From Oryzias latipes (taxonomy: Eukaryota > Chordata > Actinopteri > Beloniformes > Adrianichthyidae), in contig NC_019867.2 of the NCBI RefSeq assembly GCF_002234675.1, positions 21,608,184-21,672,183 of the forward strand: a DNA stretch of 64,000 bases, read 5' to 3'. The translations under genes and the position numbers were made by a program. The notes below the pieces were generated by a model. It saw only the letters and a program-made list of their open reading frames with translations, searched no databases and had not been told where the DNA came from. Positions 11,218 to 24,021 of the stretch are shown here, piece by piece. Numbering within the stretch: position 1 is the first letter of the stretch; each line of letters begins with the position of its first letter.

Positions 11218-12374
11218 CTCCGCAGAAAATTCTTTATGAAAATAAAAGTTGAACAGGAAATGTAAGCACTGTTTACACACTGTATGGCAGTATCTTGATT
11301 GGGCACACCTTTGTAAAGAAAATCCTCTGTGCAACTTTTACAAAAGTGTCACATGATGTCATACTTAATAGAAAAGATTTTCTTTTGCATCAAATAAGGC
11401 TTCCAAGGTTCCAGCCTGGAGTCGGAGCAGTGTTCGGACTAAACATATGCAACACTTACATTATCATTTCACCTTTACAACCTATCAGAAGAGGTCACTT
11501 CAAATATCTATCAAACAACAAGAGCCCTGTGCTCTCCTCGAACACACGGGAAAAAAAGGCATAACTTGTTCCTGTGAAGCATCAAATAGTAGATCATTGA
11601 GGACAATTATTGCATTGTGACGTAAAAATGGTTAATGTGAAATGTCAATGTTACAAAGGAACTCGGATCATGCAGCACGTGAATTAATCCGTAACCACAG
11701 GAGTCATTACACACACACACAAAACATCAATTTACCTCTACTGGCATTAAATGCACTTATCCAATCTCACGTTTTGTAAGATCTTGCAAAAATGTTATCA
11801 TTTGAGTCAAAATTTTTAGTGCAACTTATAAAGATTGAAGTGAATGGGACAGTTGATGCAGCACTGATTAGACTGACCGTGAACTTGCAGCCAGTGAAGT
11901 GTACTTTATTTACTTCTCAGACATTCACTATTTTCTATTTCCTTTACAAAATTCCAACAAAAAATGTAGTTTTCCTCTCAGCAGGTGTGCCGTGCAAAAA
12001 ATATAAAATGCAAAGCAGGTGGGCAGGATTAAAAATGGGAGATTTGTCTTTTTATGAAGACAATGGTTTGAAATATAATTGGGAAAAATAGAGAGAAATC
12101 CATCCAGGCAGCACTCTTTTTCCATACTTAATTTACCCCAAACATTCATGGCTGCAGTGCTCAAGCTCTCTTTAGACATTCTGAGCTTCTTCAAACACTT
12201 TCTTTGCAGCAGGGATGAAAAGAAAAGATTGTACAGCAATATCAATGGAGATACCTGGTGTTGGTTAGAAGGTTAACATACAGGAACTCTCCCTCTTCTT
12301 CCCCATGCTTCTTCTACCGTTGCATCTTTTCAGTGGAAGTCCATTGAGGGACTGTCCACATTCCTTCTGTGGAG
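11218..12374 (-). other. TMEM150A 3' flank / probable 3' UTR
   Basis: No further coding exon. On the - strand an AATAAA lies at 11905-11910, about 465 bases downstream of the TMEM150A stop, a plausible polyadenylation signal. Short open frames here are not conserved in any way I recognise. Confidence 0.45.
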
Positions 12375-15300
12375 CTACAACATAGCTACGCTCTCTGGAG
12401 TACAGTTGAGATGCGTTGATGTGCTGCTTCCACCAGGAGACTTGAGGCCCTTGGTGGCGCTGGCCAGTGTAGAGCTGTGGGAGCCGGGGCCCATCATGAC
12501 CCCTGAGGTGTGCTGGCTCATCTGCAGGCCCGCCATCATGGTCTCTCTGGTGACGGTGCCAAACTCGTAGGTGAAAGTACCATAGAAGATCAGGATGTCC
12601 ACAGTGAAGATCCACTCGCAGATGGCTGCAGCATGCTGGAGGAGGAAACTCTCATGGATGAAGAAGATGCCACCTGGAGGAAGAGCAAGTTAAGGAAACC
12701 AAGTGTTTCTGCTGATGAATAAGCTTAATAAAAGTCTTTTCTAAAGGATACTGAGGACAAGCGATATCATGGCTCCCAACGACAAAGCCACCCTGAAGTG
12801 AGCCATCCAGTAGTCCAGAGTGGTCATGGCCACCCTGTAGGTGAGCACACATTGCAGGCACACAAACAGCAGTCCTGCTGGAAACGCAACGCCAGCACCA
12901 ACGTAATGAAGAGATTTGGCATGATCGACCTGCCAGACAGACACAGGACATCATGATGAGACTTGTGCTCCTGTTTCTTTATGTGTACCTACTGAGTGTA
13001 ACCCTTGTGCTACCCCAGGTACTTTAACATTGGGAGTTGGGTCATCTAGACCCACTAGACAGTTCACTGAACCTTTTTTCTTCAATGATTTGTGAACCTC
13101 ACTGGTGTCCATGGATTACATGAAGTCTTTCCACCTTTGTCATGGTAGGGAGAACACGTCAATGCAAGGGTGGGGTCATCTATGATAGCACAAGGGTTAA
13201 AGATCAGGGTTGTTCACTTCAGCTCATTTATTGTCATTTTTACCTGAAAGTTTCCCACCATGACCAAACCGATGGCGTTGATGCAGCCAGAGACCAGCGC
13301 ACTGGTGTTAACCAAACCTTGGTGACTGTGTTCTATCATCTGAGCATAGCGCAGGAAGCACACCATCACCACTGTGGGAGAACAAACATGGCTGCTCGAA
13401 TATGTTCAAACAAAGATGCAGTTTTCTACAGACGGCAGAGTCTGACACTAGTGCTGCAGTTTGTGCCTACAGCAACAGCATCCAGACTCCAAACTACAGT
13501 GAAACATGAAATAAAAGACTTATGGAAGAATCCCTCATGTTTTTCACATTTGTTTTGATTGATCCGCTAAGGAGATGCTCAGAAAACCCGACACAAACTC
13601 AATTATTTCAAAAAATTATTTGTGCAGAAACCAAACATTAGAAAAACAGAAATACTTTAAAATAATGTCAGATTAGTAAAGTGGAAAAGCTTAAGAGAGA
13701 AGAGAAGCTTATTTTCGACTTCAAGTTAAAGTTAGATCGAAGCCAGAGTAACTGGGACGACTGTCAAAAAATATTGGAATAGAAAGGCAACTAAAATCGA
13801 TGTGATTAATGTGAACATATTTGTACCTTCCACAAGTATATATAAAGTTAGCTAGAGCAATGTTTGAATGTTTTTGCAGAATCAGCAGAAGCTTACGGGA
13901 ATTGAAGATTCTGTAAATTTTGTAAATACCGGTAATAAACGCTTTAAAATAAACATGAACTAACTCCATAATTATTGCAAATATTTATTTGAGATATTCT
14001 GGAATTACTGTGTTTTGCTAACCTTTAACCTCAAAAAACTAGACTAGAGCTTCTTGAAACATGAGACAGTGCTGTAAAATGTTTAATACAAGCAAAACTG
14101 TTTGTTAAATGAACCTTTAATTAAAGAAAAGTTGACACAGGTATATTAGATATTCATCAACCACTACAACATTAAAAAAATCTAAATATAAATGTCAACT
14201 CCCGATAATTGGATCTTTTTACGTATTAGCAGTGAGAGAATTGCCTCTTTCACCCTTTTAAACGGGTAACAGCAGCAGCTTTCAATTAGAGTTGATAAAA
14301 CAATATGTAGCAATAGAGTTATTATAGTGTGATGCAGCAATATTTGACTATAGAACAGAGACATGCTTCTCCTTAAGTCCCTCTTACCCATGAAGGCTCC
14401 AACGTTCCCTATCAGGCTGAAGAGACAGCTTTCAGGAGGGTAAGAGCCACATTTACTGCAGACAACAGGATAAAAACACAAATTTGAATACACATTAGTA
14501 TACCTGTTCACTTGCTGACTCAATATTTGGCCTCATTTTTTATGTTTTAAAATAATACAGTGGCATGAGCGAAAGTTATAAATAAACCAGCACCCCTCAT
14601 TTATACAAGCTTGAAAGGAAAATCTTCGCTTGAGGACAAAAACCAACTTGCAGAAGAAACAAAAGGACCCGATTGCGGTAGAAAGGGTGGCAGTTGCAGT
14701 CTGTTGCAGGGTAGAATATCCTCAATCACACATCCATTCGCTCTCACACCTATGGACAATTTAGAGTTGCCAATCAACCTATGTTTTTGGATGGTGGGAG
14801 GAAGCCGGAGATCCCGGAGAAAACCCACGCATGCACGGGGAGAACATGCAAACTCCACACAGAAAGGTCCCCCATTGATGTTGTGTTTTTCATGTCCCCC
14901 AGCCGGGACTTGAACCGGGGCTTTCTTGCTGTGAGGCGAGAGCGCTAACCACTTCGCCACTGTGTAGCCTCAATAAATCTGACATTTAAAAGCAGAAATT
15001 TGACATAAACATTCTGTTCCGTTATGCTGGGTTTATCTGTTCTGTTTTGTACGGATCATCCGTGACCCCTTGCAGCCCTACTGTTTATCAGTGTACATGA
15101 CAAATGACAGCTTTAAATGCATAGTATGCTAAATTACAAGAACTGTTCAGAGAATGTGGTGTGTGATTTCTGGTTCTTTAAGAGAAACAAGCATTTTCCT
15201 GATCACATTTGTTTTACTTTAAAAACATATTCATCTTCCCAGCTACCAGCTTAGACAATGCATGTTATCCTGGAGTTTGCATTAACAAACTATTTTTTTG

Positions 15301-17574
15301 TCTTTTTTCTCCTCCAGAATCTGCCCATGTCATAAAGCAGAGAGTATGGTTTACCGCCATTGTTGTTTAGCACACAGATCAACATCTAAGTTTCTCCCTA
15401 AAAATACAAATGTTAGGGAGACGAAGATAATTAGCTGCACTAAAGCAGTTGGAACTGATGTAATAGTTTTTTTATTAATTGAAATTAACTAGTAGTTAAT
15501 ATAAAACTAATTGCAACTGTGCTGACATTTAGCTTGTATGTTCTCTGGGACTCAAACTGTAAAGTCAGTGATACAGGACTGCCACAACTGAACACTGCAG
15601 ACAGTACAGGACTGTTGACATGCTAACAACAATCAAAGCAGAAATTCTGCTAAATCCCTATACAACTTTGTTTTTAAACTGGACTTGAACCCCTACAGCA
15701 GGGGTCGGGAACCTATGGCTCGCGAGCCATATATGGCTCTTTTGATGGTCACCTGTGGCTCGCAGACAAATTTTTAATTATACTTTTTTTTTCATTAGAC
15801 CGGTCCTTCCCGGGCGCGATGCGATGCCAGAGGCGCGCAGTAGTAGCGGTGCTTGGAGAGAAGGATCTGCGCCAGCACTATAAGTTTAATATTATCTATT
15901 ATTTCACAGAGTTTGTACCAACTGGAAACCTGTGAATTGCCGTGCCTAAAACTGCGCGCTCCCGTCTCTGAGAAAGAGCGCGCAGTTGCGGGGACGGGAT
16001 GTGTGAGGAAGAAAGCAGAGGGTTTGGGGGGGGGGGGTTGTGGTGACGGTCAGCAAAGGGAATCGCGCAGGGATTGTAAACAATTAAAACCCGCTGCCCT
16101 TCACTGCAGCGTGTGAGTGTGTGTTTGGATCCGCGTCTGCATGTGAGCAGTCTTTGTCACATCTACAGAACATTCAGACCTACGATCACGTTTAAAGTCT
16201 CAACGCCTGCATGAAGCAGAAACTCACCACGTATCAACCAGACTAGACAATCAGCAAAACTACCACAAGAAATACTCATCATTTATTAGCAACAGCATAA
16301 CAATGTTATTAAAAATAATCCACAGACTTATTGTACTTTAAAAATGTTGAAATTATATCAAATCCACACATTCACTTGAATATTTAGTGATACACATATT
16401 GTCGTGGACTGACTTTGACTGGTTGGCTGTTGGGCCGCGTTAGAAGTTCTGGAGTTCATTGAACGCATCAAGCAGAGATCTGATTGGCTCTCAGTTCTGT
16501 CGCTCAGCCTGTTGTTAGGTAATTTGGACCAATGGGGTTCAGCTATGGGCCGAATAAGGGTAATTGGATGGCTGGAGCGGGAGCAGTTGAATATAAAGTT
16601 GGGAGAAGCGCTGTCGTCCCGGCGGGAGAGACTGAGGAGTTGCTGAATTAATTGTACGGCGTTTGTTGTGGTCTGCAGTAACCAGAATAAATAACCTTAA
16701 AAGAGGTTAAGTCTCCGTGCCTCAGTGTGGGAAAGGGACACTACATTATTGTATGGCTCTTTATGTGGCCATACATAAATGCCTTCTTGGCCAAAAAGGT
16801 TCCCGACACCTGCCCTACAGGATCTTACTGGAGAGCAAAAAGCCATGGGAAAAGCTAAGAACTCGAGGTGGGACAACTGTGTGAAATTACACTTATTCAT
16901 ATACCATAGCCATAGCCATAGTCATTTCTGACAAAAGGGCTTTTGAACTTCGCAATCTTGAAAAGCTTTTTTTTTTTAAGGTTTCACACATGAAAGTTAT
17001 GCAAACCGTGGCACAGAGCAGCAACACAAGATGCTACAAGGAATTCATTCCAACACAGTAACTTCTGTTTTCTGAGACAAAGCCAAAGTTCAAGTTATAA
17101 AAAAAAAACCAAAGACCTGATGAGAGGAATGTCCTGGATGGTGCAGCATGCCTTCGGGAAGCCTGGTCGGGGCAAGTCTTCTGTGCACGTAGCATTGTAG
17201 GTCCTGCAACAACAAAAAACACTGAGCTCAGTTTGTTTAATCCAGCAGCAAATGAATGCAACAGGAGAAATATCACCAACCAGTTCTCCACGGGACACAC
17301 ATGGTGATTCATCACAGCCATGTAATATCTGTAGAACAAAAATAAACCTTGATTTAAAGAGTTTGCATTTATTTATTAACATTTAGAAGTAAATAAGGTA
17401 TAATCACTACACCAGTTGTTTTTGCTGATTCTTTTCTCTCTCGTTATTATGTACACAATAAGAACAGTGTTTATGTGTTGACAGAACAACTAGAGACAAT
17501 CAGACTCACACTATCCATATTCCTGTGATGGAGAAGGCAGCCAGGCTGACAGGCAGGACAATCCAGGCAGTCAT
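12375..17574 (-). CDS. tmem150a: Transmembrane protein 150A (7 coding exons)
   Basis: A multi-pass (Frag1/DRAM/Sfk1-type) membrane protein. In mammals TMEM150A acts at the plasma membrane with the PI4KA complex in phosphoinositide supply (recalled literature). Exons on the - strand: 17574-17510, 17328-17281, 17203-17117, 14455-14388, 13371-13244, 12929-12752 and 12673-12375. All have GT-AG junctions and matching phases, giving 290 residues. Recognisable segments are [11 protein letters not shown] at the start, [13 protein letters not shown] (26-38), a Cys-rich loop with the NAT glycosylation site (41-43), [16 protein letters not shown] (69-84), [20 protein letters not shown] (138-157) and the C-terminal [11 protein letters not shown]. 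About six hydrophobic segments fit the family. The tail is slightly longer than in human (271 aa). Intron 3 is 2.7 kb and transposon-filled. A non-coding first exon is not visible. Confidence 0.95.
13002..13196. mobile_element. TTAA-type MITE in TMEM150A intron 5
   Basis: 195 bp, starting CCCTTGTGCTACC after GTAA (12998-13001) and ending GATAGCACAAGGG before TTAA (13197-13200). It shares the GGTACTTTAACATTGGGAGT end and CATTGACGTGTT-type sequence with the copies at 7772, 31706 and 39347. It ends about 47 bp from the exon 5 splice donor. Confidence 0.8.
14690..14968 (-). mobile_element. tRNA-derived SINE in TMEM150A intron 3
   Basis: Same family as 10838-11217: - strand head with GGCGAAGTGGTTAGCGC (A-box region) and CCCCGGTTCAAGTCCC (B box), then the body with GTTTGCATGTTCTCCCCGTG. 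It is shorter at the 3' end than the other copy. Confidence 0.85.
15699..16812. mobile_element. hAT element with exact 8-bp target duplication
   Basis: 1114 bp. Terminal repeats are CAGGGGTCGGGAACC and, inverted from the right end, CAGGTGTCGGGAACC, flanked on both sides by CCCTACAG (15691-15698 and 16813-16820). The ends resemble hAT/Charlie-type termini. It lies in TMEM150A intron 3. The interior is non-coding and holds a probable solo LTR (16400-16745). Confidence 0.9.
16400..16745 (+). mobile_element. Probable solo LTR nested in a hAT element
   Basis: 346 bp starting TGTCGTGG and ending CACTACA (TGT...ACA ends). Inside are ATATAAAG (16591-16598), which could be a TATA box, and AATAAA (16686-16691) in the right order for an LTR. 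The sequence differs in composition from the hAT arms on both sides. No clean target duplication is visible, so the call is tentative. Confidence 0.5.
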
Positions 17575-18045
17575 TGGTGTTGCAGTGAGCCAGCTTTGTC
17601 CCAAGCATGGGGTATGAGGGGGGCTTAGGACTTGAGTGGCAACACAACAGGAGAGCTCAGGAAAGGAGGTGGGTGGGGGTTTGGGGTCACTAATACACAG
17701 GGTAACACACGAGGGGACATGAGAGGACAAAAGGGGAATATGGCACCACTCCTCCTCCTCCACAGGATCCAGCAACTACATACAACCTACAGCAGGAGGA
17801 CAGACAGGCAGGTTTCAGTAAAAAAAAGAATAAAAGCTGTAACCAATAAACTTTGTTAAGAAATAAAACAGCCTCTATACAGCTGTAGTATTATACAATA
17901 CATTAATTTCTGCTTTTTTTTTCCCAGTCTATTTGTTTCTTTCAGTTGCATTTGCCAGTGTTCCTCTTTTTCAGAGGGAAATTCTCTTCGTTTGTATACA
18001 AAAGCAAACTCAAAAACCAAAGAAAGTGCATCATGTTTCGCAACC
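17575..18045. other. TMEM150A upstream region
   Basis: Holds the expected promoter and any 5' UTR exon of TMEM150A (transcribed leftward), but I see no distinctive element. A Trp/Gly-rich open frame on the + strand overlapping the coding exon is a shadow. Confidence 0.35.
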
Positions 18046-18048
18046 TTA

Positions 18049-18707
18049 AGGCCCGTACACACCGGGACGAATATTCGCCAGGCGTTATTCGCCAGCGTTT
18101 TTCGCCACGTTTTTTGTGTTCACACCCAGGCGATTTTCGCTGACGATGAGCCGAGCGAACATGCAATTTCATTCCCTGACATTAGATGGCGCTTAATGTA
18201 AACAGAAATACTCCTGTACACAAGGTGGCGCTGTGCAACTTTACGATTCTTAAAGTCGCTTTTCACTCAGAAGAAGAGAGCAAGTATTTACGCACTTGTC
18301 AGAATAATACAAAGAAAACATGAATATTTCAAGCACCAGTAGCTCCAACTGGTGCTTGGTTCGGGGATATTTTAGAATGTCCGTCATTATTTCTTCGCTG
18401 CAGTGTAGACGCTACTTGGCGTCTATCTTCTTCGCTGGTATGTGTGCTCAGCAAGGCAGTTTTGTGTTTGAGCGCCCCCAAGTTGTGTTTTACTGTAACT
18501 TCAGAAGCTCCAGACACGTGTGCAAAAGTGCCATTCTCATTGGTCGAATAAAAAAAACGAACCCGAGGCGTTTTTTTTTTTGACGCTTTGGCGCGTGGCG
18601 TTTTTTGCGTCGGTGTGCACACTCTCATTGGTGCCCTTTGTTTAGTCACGAGGCGTTAAACGTCGGCGAAAATCGCCGGCGAAATTCGTCCCGGTGTGAA
18701 CAGGCCT
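18049..18707 (+). mobile_element. Non-autonomous PIF/Harbinger-like element, copy A
   Basis: 659 bp between two TTA trinucleotides (18046-18048 and 18708-18710). The ends are inverted repeats: AGGCCCGTACACACCGGGAC on the left and, inverted from the right, AGGCCTGTTCACACCGGGAC. It is GC/CpG-rich with many GCG and CGC motifs. Open frames across it are not protein-like. Other copies are at 23200-24018 (inverted), 24022-24708 and 30150-30419 (truncated). A 3-bp TTA duplication fits PIF/Harbinger, but no transposase supports the assignment. Confidence 0.8.
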
Positions 18708-18886
18708 TTAGACCAGCAGTAATCATAAACAAGATGCCTAACTACTTTTGATTTCATATTAAGGCTATAAAACTTGTGATACAGCGGGGCAAAAAATTAT
18801 TTAGTCAGCCACCAATTGAGTAAGTTTTCCCACTTAAAAAGATGAGAGAGGCCTGCAATTTTAATCAAAGGTTTACCTCACTCATA

Positions 18887-19854
18887 GCTGAGGTTACATG
18901 TGCAAAATATCTTTGATTGGATCAAAGATCGGATTAGAATTGAACTGTGCACATGGGCCCAGATATACCTTATTTGACTATAACAAACGTTTACATACCC
19001 CACACTTTCGGTTGGAATAAATCATTTTGACATGTGTAGAACTATCTAAAATAGCGGAAACGACCGTAGAAGAAACGTCAAGTTCTGTTGTAAACAAAAA
19101 AACCTGCAGCATAGAGCAAAACGATCTTCTAAACATGCTTTTATTATTGTTTTGATAATTATTAAGTGTTTGTTCGCTCATAATTCTTTTTAATTCGTGC
19201 TTTCTTGGCAAAACGGAGCCAGAAGAATGGTTGGGCTAATACGTGCCAACAACAACATTTAGCCGTGGATGAATTTAAAATGCCGTGCAATGCCGCAATG
19301 TGCATCTTGACTGAGCGTAAATATGTGGGAATAACATCAGCCTTTATTTTGTCTAGACAAGATTGGAAACATGAATTCACATGATTGTTTACACGGTTTC
19401 TCAGGACTGTGCAGGTTTTTCTCCATTCAAAAGGCGCCTCCATTAGCTCACACACTGTCTTAAAGCCGCTCCTCTTCTATTATCCTCCCAGCAGCTCGCT
19501 CCCGCAGAGCGCCCGGACGGACTGCGGTCCAAAGCCTCCTTCAGAGCACACACCGTAACAAAGCACCCTCCCCTGCCTGCAAACATGAAGTTACGAGTCC
19601 GGCTGATCTGCTCATAAACTTGCTTTCTCTGGAGCGCCACACCGTCTATGCATGACGCAAAGCCAGCACAGTAGTGACCCACGATCGGAATAAACGGTTT
19701 ATGTGCACCACGATCGAATCAACAATAGGCACCCACCTATCTCAATCTGAAAGCAATTTTGATCTGAATGAGTATAATCGGGGCAGAGTATTCCAATTAC
19801 ATGACACATTTTTATTTCGTTCATTAGGATTACTTTTATCAATGTACCCGCAGC
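18887..19854. mobile_element. Unclassified DNA element inside the Tc1 left arm
   Basis: About 970 bp interrupting the left Tc1 subterminal region. Its ends form an imperfect inverted repeat, GCTGAGGTTACATGTGC versus (inverted right end) GCTGCGGGTACATTGAT. The exact boundary and target duplication cannot be fixed because the flanking Tc1 sequence has decayed. No transposase is visible. Confidence 0.5.
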
Positions 19855-20067
19855 TTATGAGAGACAAAAAGGAAGGAAAACAATCTAGAAAATGACATTG
19901 TCTGATTTTTAAAGAATGAATTTGTAAATTATGGTGGACAAAAAATATTTGGTCATAACAAAAGGTCAACTCAATACTTTGTTATATATCCTTTGTTGGC
20001 AATGACAGCTGTCAAACGTTTACTGTAAGTCTCCACAAGGTTTTCATAAACGTTTTCTGGTATTTTG

Positions 20068-21048
20068 TAGGGGTGTAATAATACGTTAAAATCTCAATTC
20101 GGTTCAATCCAGAATTTCATAGGGCTCGGTTTGGTAAATTTTGGTTCGATACTGCTGTTTAACAGTAGTACCGAACCAAATGTTATGTAGGTGATCTGCT
20201 TAATAAAGTAAGAAAAACTATTAGGTGCCAGGAACCAAAAACTTTGGATACTTAACACTGGCCTGAAGAAAAACATTTTAACTTGCACATTTTCTTGTAG
20301 ACGCGATTGTTACAGTCTGGTGATGCCGTTTTAAGTTTGTTAACAGATTGGATGCGTCACTTGTGGCATACACTATCTTTGTGTAACAATGCCAACACAC
20401 AGCATTCGACTTATCCAATTTTCTTTTTCCTCCGTGGATGCTGACAACAAAGCCAAAGTGTTCCCAGACAGGAGAGCGTAAGGATATTGGGGGGGGGGGG
20501 GGTCCTCATCTCTGCCCTTGCGTCTGCATTAGCCATATGTTGACATGCTTACTGTCCGTCACCTAATTGCGTCTCGAAGGTACATTAGTTCCGCCTTGGC
20601 GCAAAGTTAATACAGTGGCAACCTGGGTAGCCCCGCCTATAGCCACTAAGACTCATGGGAATTGTGAAGTATTGTGTGTTGAATCCTTCACCATCACTGA
20701 GAGAGCTATGAAGTGAAGTGAGGTTCATGTCATTACGCTGTTCGTGTATATTTATAATAAATGGGTTTTAATGCCGGAAAGGAGATGGACCAATCTATTT
20801 TCCTGTCTACTCTCACTCTGACTGTTTGAGGGCTTGAGGAGCATGGGGCAAAGACAGTAATCGCAGCTAGTTAATTACCAGCTCGGCTCTCGTTTTGCTG
20901 CTACGAGTGACAAAGCTGCTGGGTCGTTACAATGTATATGCGGGGGGAAAAAAAAGAAAAAACGTACCGAAATGGTACAGACGTGAACCGAACTGAAACT
21001 GCCATACCAAAACGGTTCGGTTCAACTACGTGTATCGTTACATCCCTA
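20068..21048. mobile_element. hAT element, exact 8-bp duplication
   Basis: 981 bp with ends TAGGGGTGTAATAATACG and (inverted) TAGGGATGTAACGATACACG. It is flanked on both sides by GTATTTTG (20060-20067 and 21049-21056), the 8-bp target duplication typical of hAT elements. A 14-G run interrupts the interior near 20490. Non-coding. It sits in the Tc1 transposase region. Confidence 0.92.
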
Positions 21049-21523
21049 GTATTTTGGCTCTTTCCTGTTTGGGATCGTTGTCACGTTGAAAGACCTAGCC
21101 ACGTTTCATCTTCAATGCCCTTGCTGATGGAAGGTTTTCACTCAATATCAGACGATGCATGGGCCTATTCATTCTTTCCTTTACATGGATCAGTCGTCCT
21201 GGTCCCTTTGCTGAAAAACAGCAGTCACAAAGCATGATGTTACCACCTCCATACTTTACCATGGGTATGCTAAAGTAGCCTTTGGAGGAGCATTTTTTTC
21301 TCCTCCAAACAGGACGAGAAGAGTTCTTACCAAAAAGTTCTATTTTGGTTTCATCTGACCATAGGACATTCTCCCAATCCTCTACTGGATCATCCAAATG
21401 CTCTCTAGCAAACTTTAGACAGGCTTGCACATGTGCTGGCTTTAGCAAGGTGACACGTATGACACAGAGTCCCTGGTGGCGTAGTGTGTTACTGATGGTA
21501 ACCTTTATTACTTTGGTCCCAGC

Positions 21524-22936
21524 TAGGGATGGGTACCCAGCGCCGGTATTGAACGGGCCCCGGGGCAACATACTTCAAGACCGCAATATCGTTAAGATCT
21601 GACCTCAACGGTTCTGCTATCGGTACTGGAGACATCGCTTTTTTTGTGTCCCACAAGATATAAACTTTATCTGCCATATGTAACTCTACAAGTCAGTCAA
21701 TTTTCCGTTAGTCAATGGTGATATTAATTTCGCTATTCTCGCTGAAGAGGAGAGGTCTCTCTGGTTATTTGTGTGCACGGGGGGGGGTTGTTCAGACAGC
21801 ATGCGGCGAGCGCGCACACAAGACACGACAAGGAAGCACACACAGGAACGCTACCAAAGATATACGATGGCAGAAAGAGCTTAACGGTCCAAAATGCTGC
21901 GGCTCTCTGTGTTATTGTAAAATAACTATCATGTTCTCAGAGTGTCGTGGTGCCTTTAACACCGTCAGGTAGTACCGAGCAGGTAGAACGAAAAGAGCAG
22001 CATAAGCACACGGACTGACAGAGGGGCGTGTCTGCAGCTGTGATCGCCGGCAGAGTCAGTGCCGATCTCCTAGGGGACACGTGAGCGCCCAAAAAAGTAA
22101 AAAGAAAATCATTTTATCCCCGTAGAATAAGACCACCCATTTCCGCGTAAAATGAATTAACTTTGTGTCAGGATGCCCCCACTATCCTGTCATTTTGCTG
22201 CTACAATGACCATATGATGCGGGAGAGAGGCGGGGGCGTGGCTTAGACTCACCGCTTATGATTCCAGACTCGCAACAAACTAAGAGCTCCTTCCTAATAA
22301 AAACTAGTTGTCATCCATAAAATTAATATAATGTATTGGGTTTAATGGATTTAAAGAAAATAAATAAAAATTAAGGAGTCTGCATCAAAGTGAGTTTCTT
22401 TCCATCATTTCACTCATCTTAACTCTGGGTGTCTATTCAAGGTTTGTGGAAAATGGGCAAAAGATCAAAGGAAACATCACTCTCATAAAGAATACAAATA
22501 GTTAAATAATTAAATAAATATCCTGACAGCATTTTCAATCAATATAAGTATGGCCAAATGAACTATCACGATATATCGGAAAAAACATTTTTTCTAGTGT
22601 TGCAGCTCCCTGTTCTTTCATCTCAGTGGGAAATTGATCCAAATGGCTCTTTGAGAGGTTCAGGTTAGCGACCTCTGGTCTAGCACATCCACGTACATTC
22701 CAGGTTTGTATTGTGACATTATCATGTATAAAGTCAAATGTTTTGTTAAAAAAACAATGCTGTTGCATAATGAGGAAAGAAGACACTTTATGTTCCTTAT
22801 TTGTTATTTTATTTATTTATTTGTATATTTTTCGTCCTCAAAAAGTATCGATAAGAGTACCGTTAAAATACCGGATTGATAAGCAGCATCAATAAGAGTA
22901 GTAGTACCGTTAAAACCTTAACGATACCCATCCCTA
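21524..22936. mobile_element. hAT element, exact 8-bp duplication
   Basis: 1413 bp with ends TAGGGATGGGTACC and (inverted) TAGGGATGGGTATCG, flanked by GTCCCAGC on both sides (21516-21523 and 22937-22944). It splits the Tc1 transposase between the DNA-binding and catalytic parts. Open frames inside are not recognisable as transposase. Confidence 0.92.
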
Positions 22937-23199
22937 GTCCCAGCTCGCTGCAGGTCATTCACTAGGTCCCGCCGTGTAGTTCTAGGATTTTTGCTCACCA
23001 TTCTTGTATCATTTTGACCCGATGGGGTGAGAACTTGTGGGGAGCCTCAGATGGAGGAATATTATCAGTTGTCTTGTATGTCTTCCATTTCTTAATAATT
23101 GCTCCCACAGGTGATTTCTTCACACCAAGCTGCTTTTCTATTGCAGATTCAGTCTTCCTGGCCTGGTGCAGGTTAAGAATTTGGTTTCTGGTGTCCTTA

Positions 23200-24018
23200 A
23201 GGCCTGTTCACACCGGGACTAATTTCACGCGGGATATTCGCAGATGTTTAACGCCTCGTGACTAAACAAAGGGCACCAATGTGAGTGTGCACAACGACGC
23301 GAAAAACGCCACGCTTAATAGCATCATTTTTTAAAAACGCCTTGTGTTCGTTTTTTTGGTTTGACGCACCGCGTCAAAAACTATACGACCAATGAGAATG
23401 GCGCTTTTGCACACGTGTCTGGAGCCTCTGAAGTTACAGTAAACCACAACTTGGGGGCGCTCAAACACAAAACTGTCTTGCTGAACACACATGCATAACG
23501 TCGAAGAAGATATACGCCAGGTAACGTCTACACCGCGAAGAAATAAGACAATGAGTTCTTTCGTCAGTTGTTGAAGTAAATTTTCAAACTCACTGACGGA
23601 CATTCTAAAATATTCCCGAAAACGCTCATGATACATTTTCAGCTCTTGTACCAGTGGAAATGGGATGTACCCAAAATCGGCGTCTTTCATCATTCAACAG
23701 AACAATAATTTCTTCATCGCTGGAACTGGAGCTGGAGCTACTGGTGCGTGAAATACTCATGTTTTCTTTGTATGATTCTGACAAGCGCGAAAATACTTGC
23801 TCTCTTCTTCTGAGTGAAAAGCGTAAGGTTGCGCAGCGCCACCTTGTGTACAGGGGTATTTCTGTTTTACATTAAGCGCCATCTAATGTCAGGGAATGAA
23901 TTTCTATCTTCACTCGGCTCATCGTCAGCGAAAATTGCTTGGGTGTGAACACAAAAAACGTGTTGAAAAACTCTGGCGAATAACATGCGCCGATCTTCGT
24001 CCCGGTGTGTACGGCCCT
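23200..24018 (-). mobile_element. Non-autonomous PIF/Harbinger-like element, copy B
   Basis: Inverted relative to copies A and C: it starts AGGCCTGTTCACACCGGGAC and ends in the GTACGGCCCT terminus. TTA precedes it (23197-23199) and follows it (24019-24021). It is longer than copy A and diverged in the middle (23560-23870). Confidence 0.8.
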
Positions 24019-24021
24019 TTA

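Noticed and set aside
13142-13558. 138-codon + strand open frame
   Set aside because: Antisense to TMEM150A exon 5 and running through a MITE and introns.
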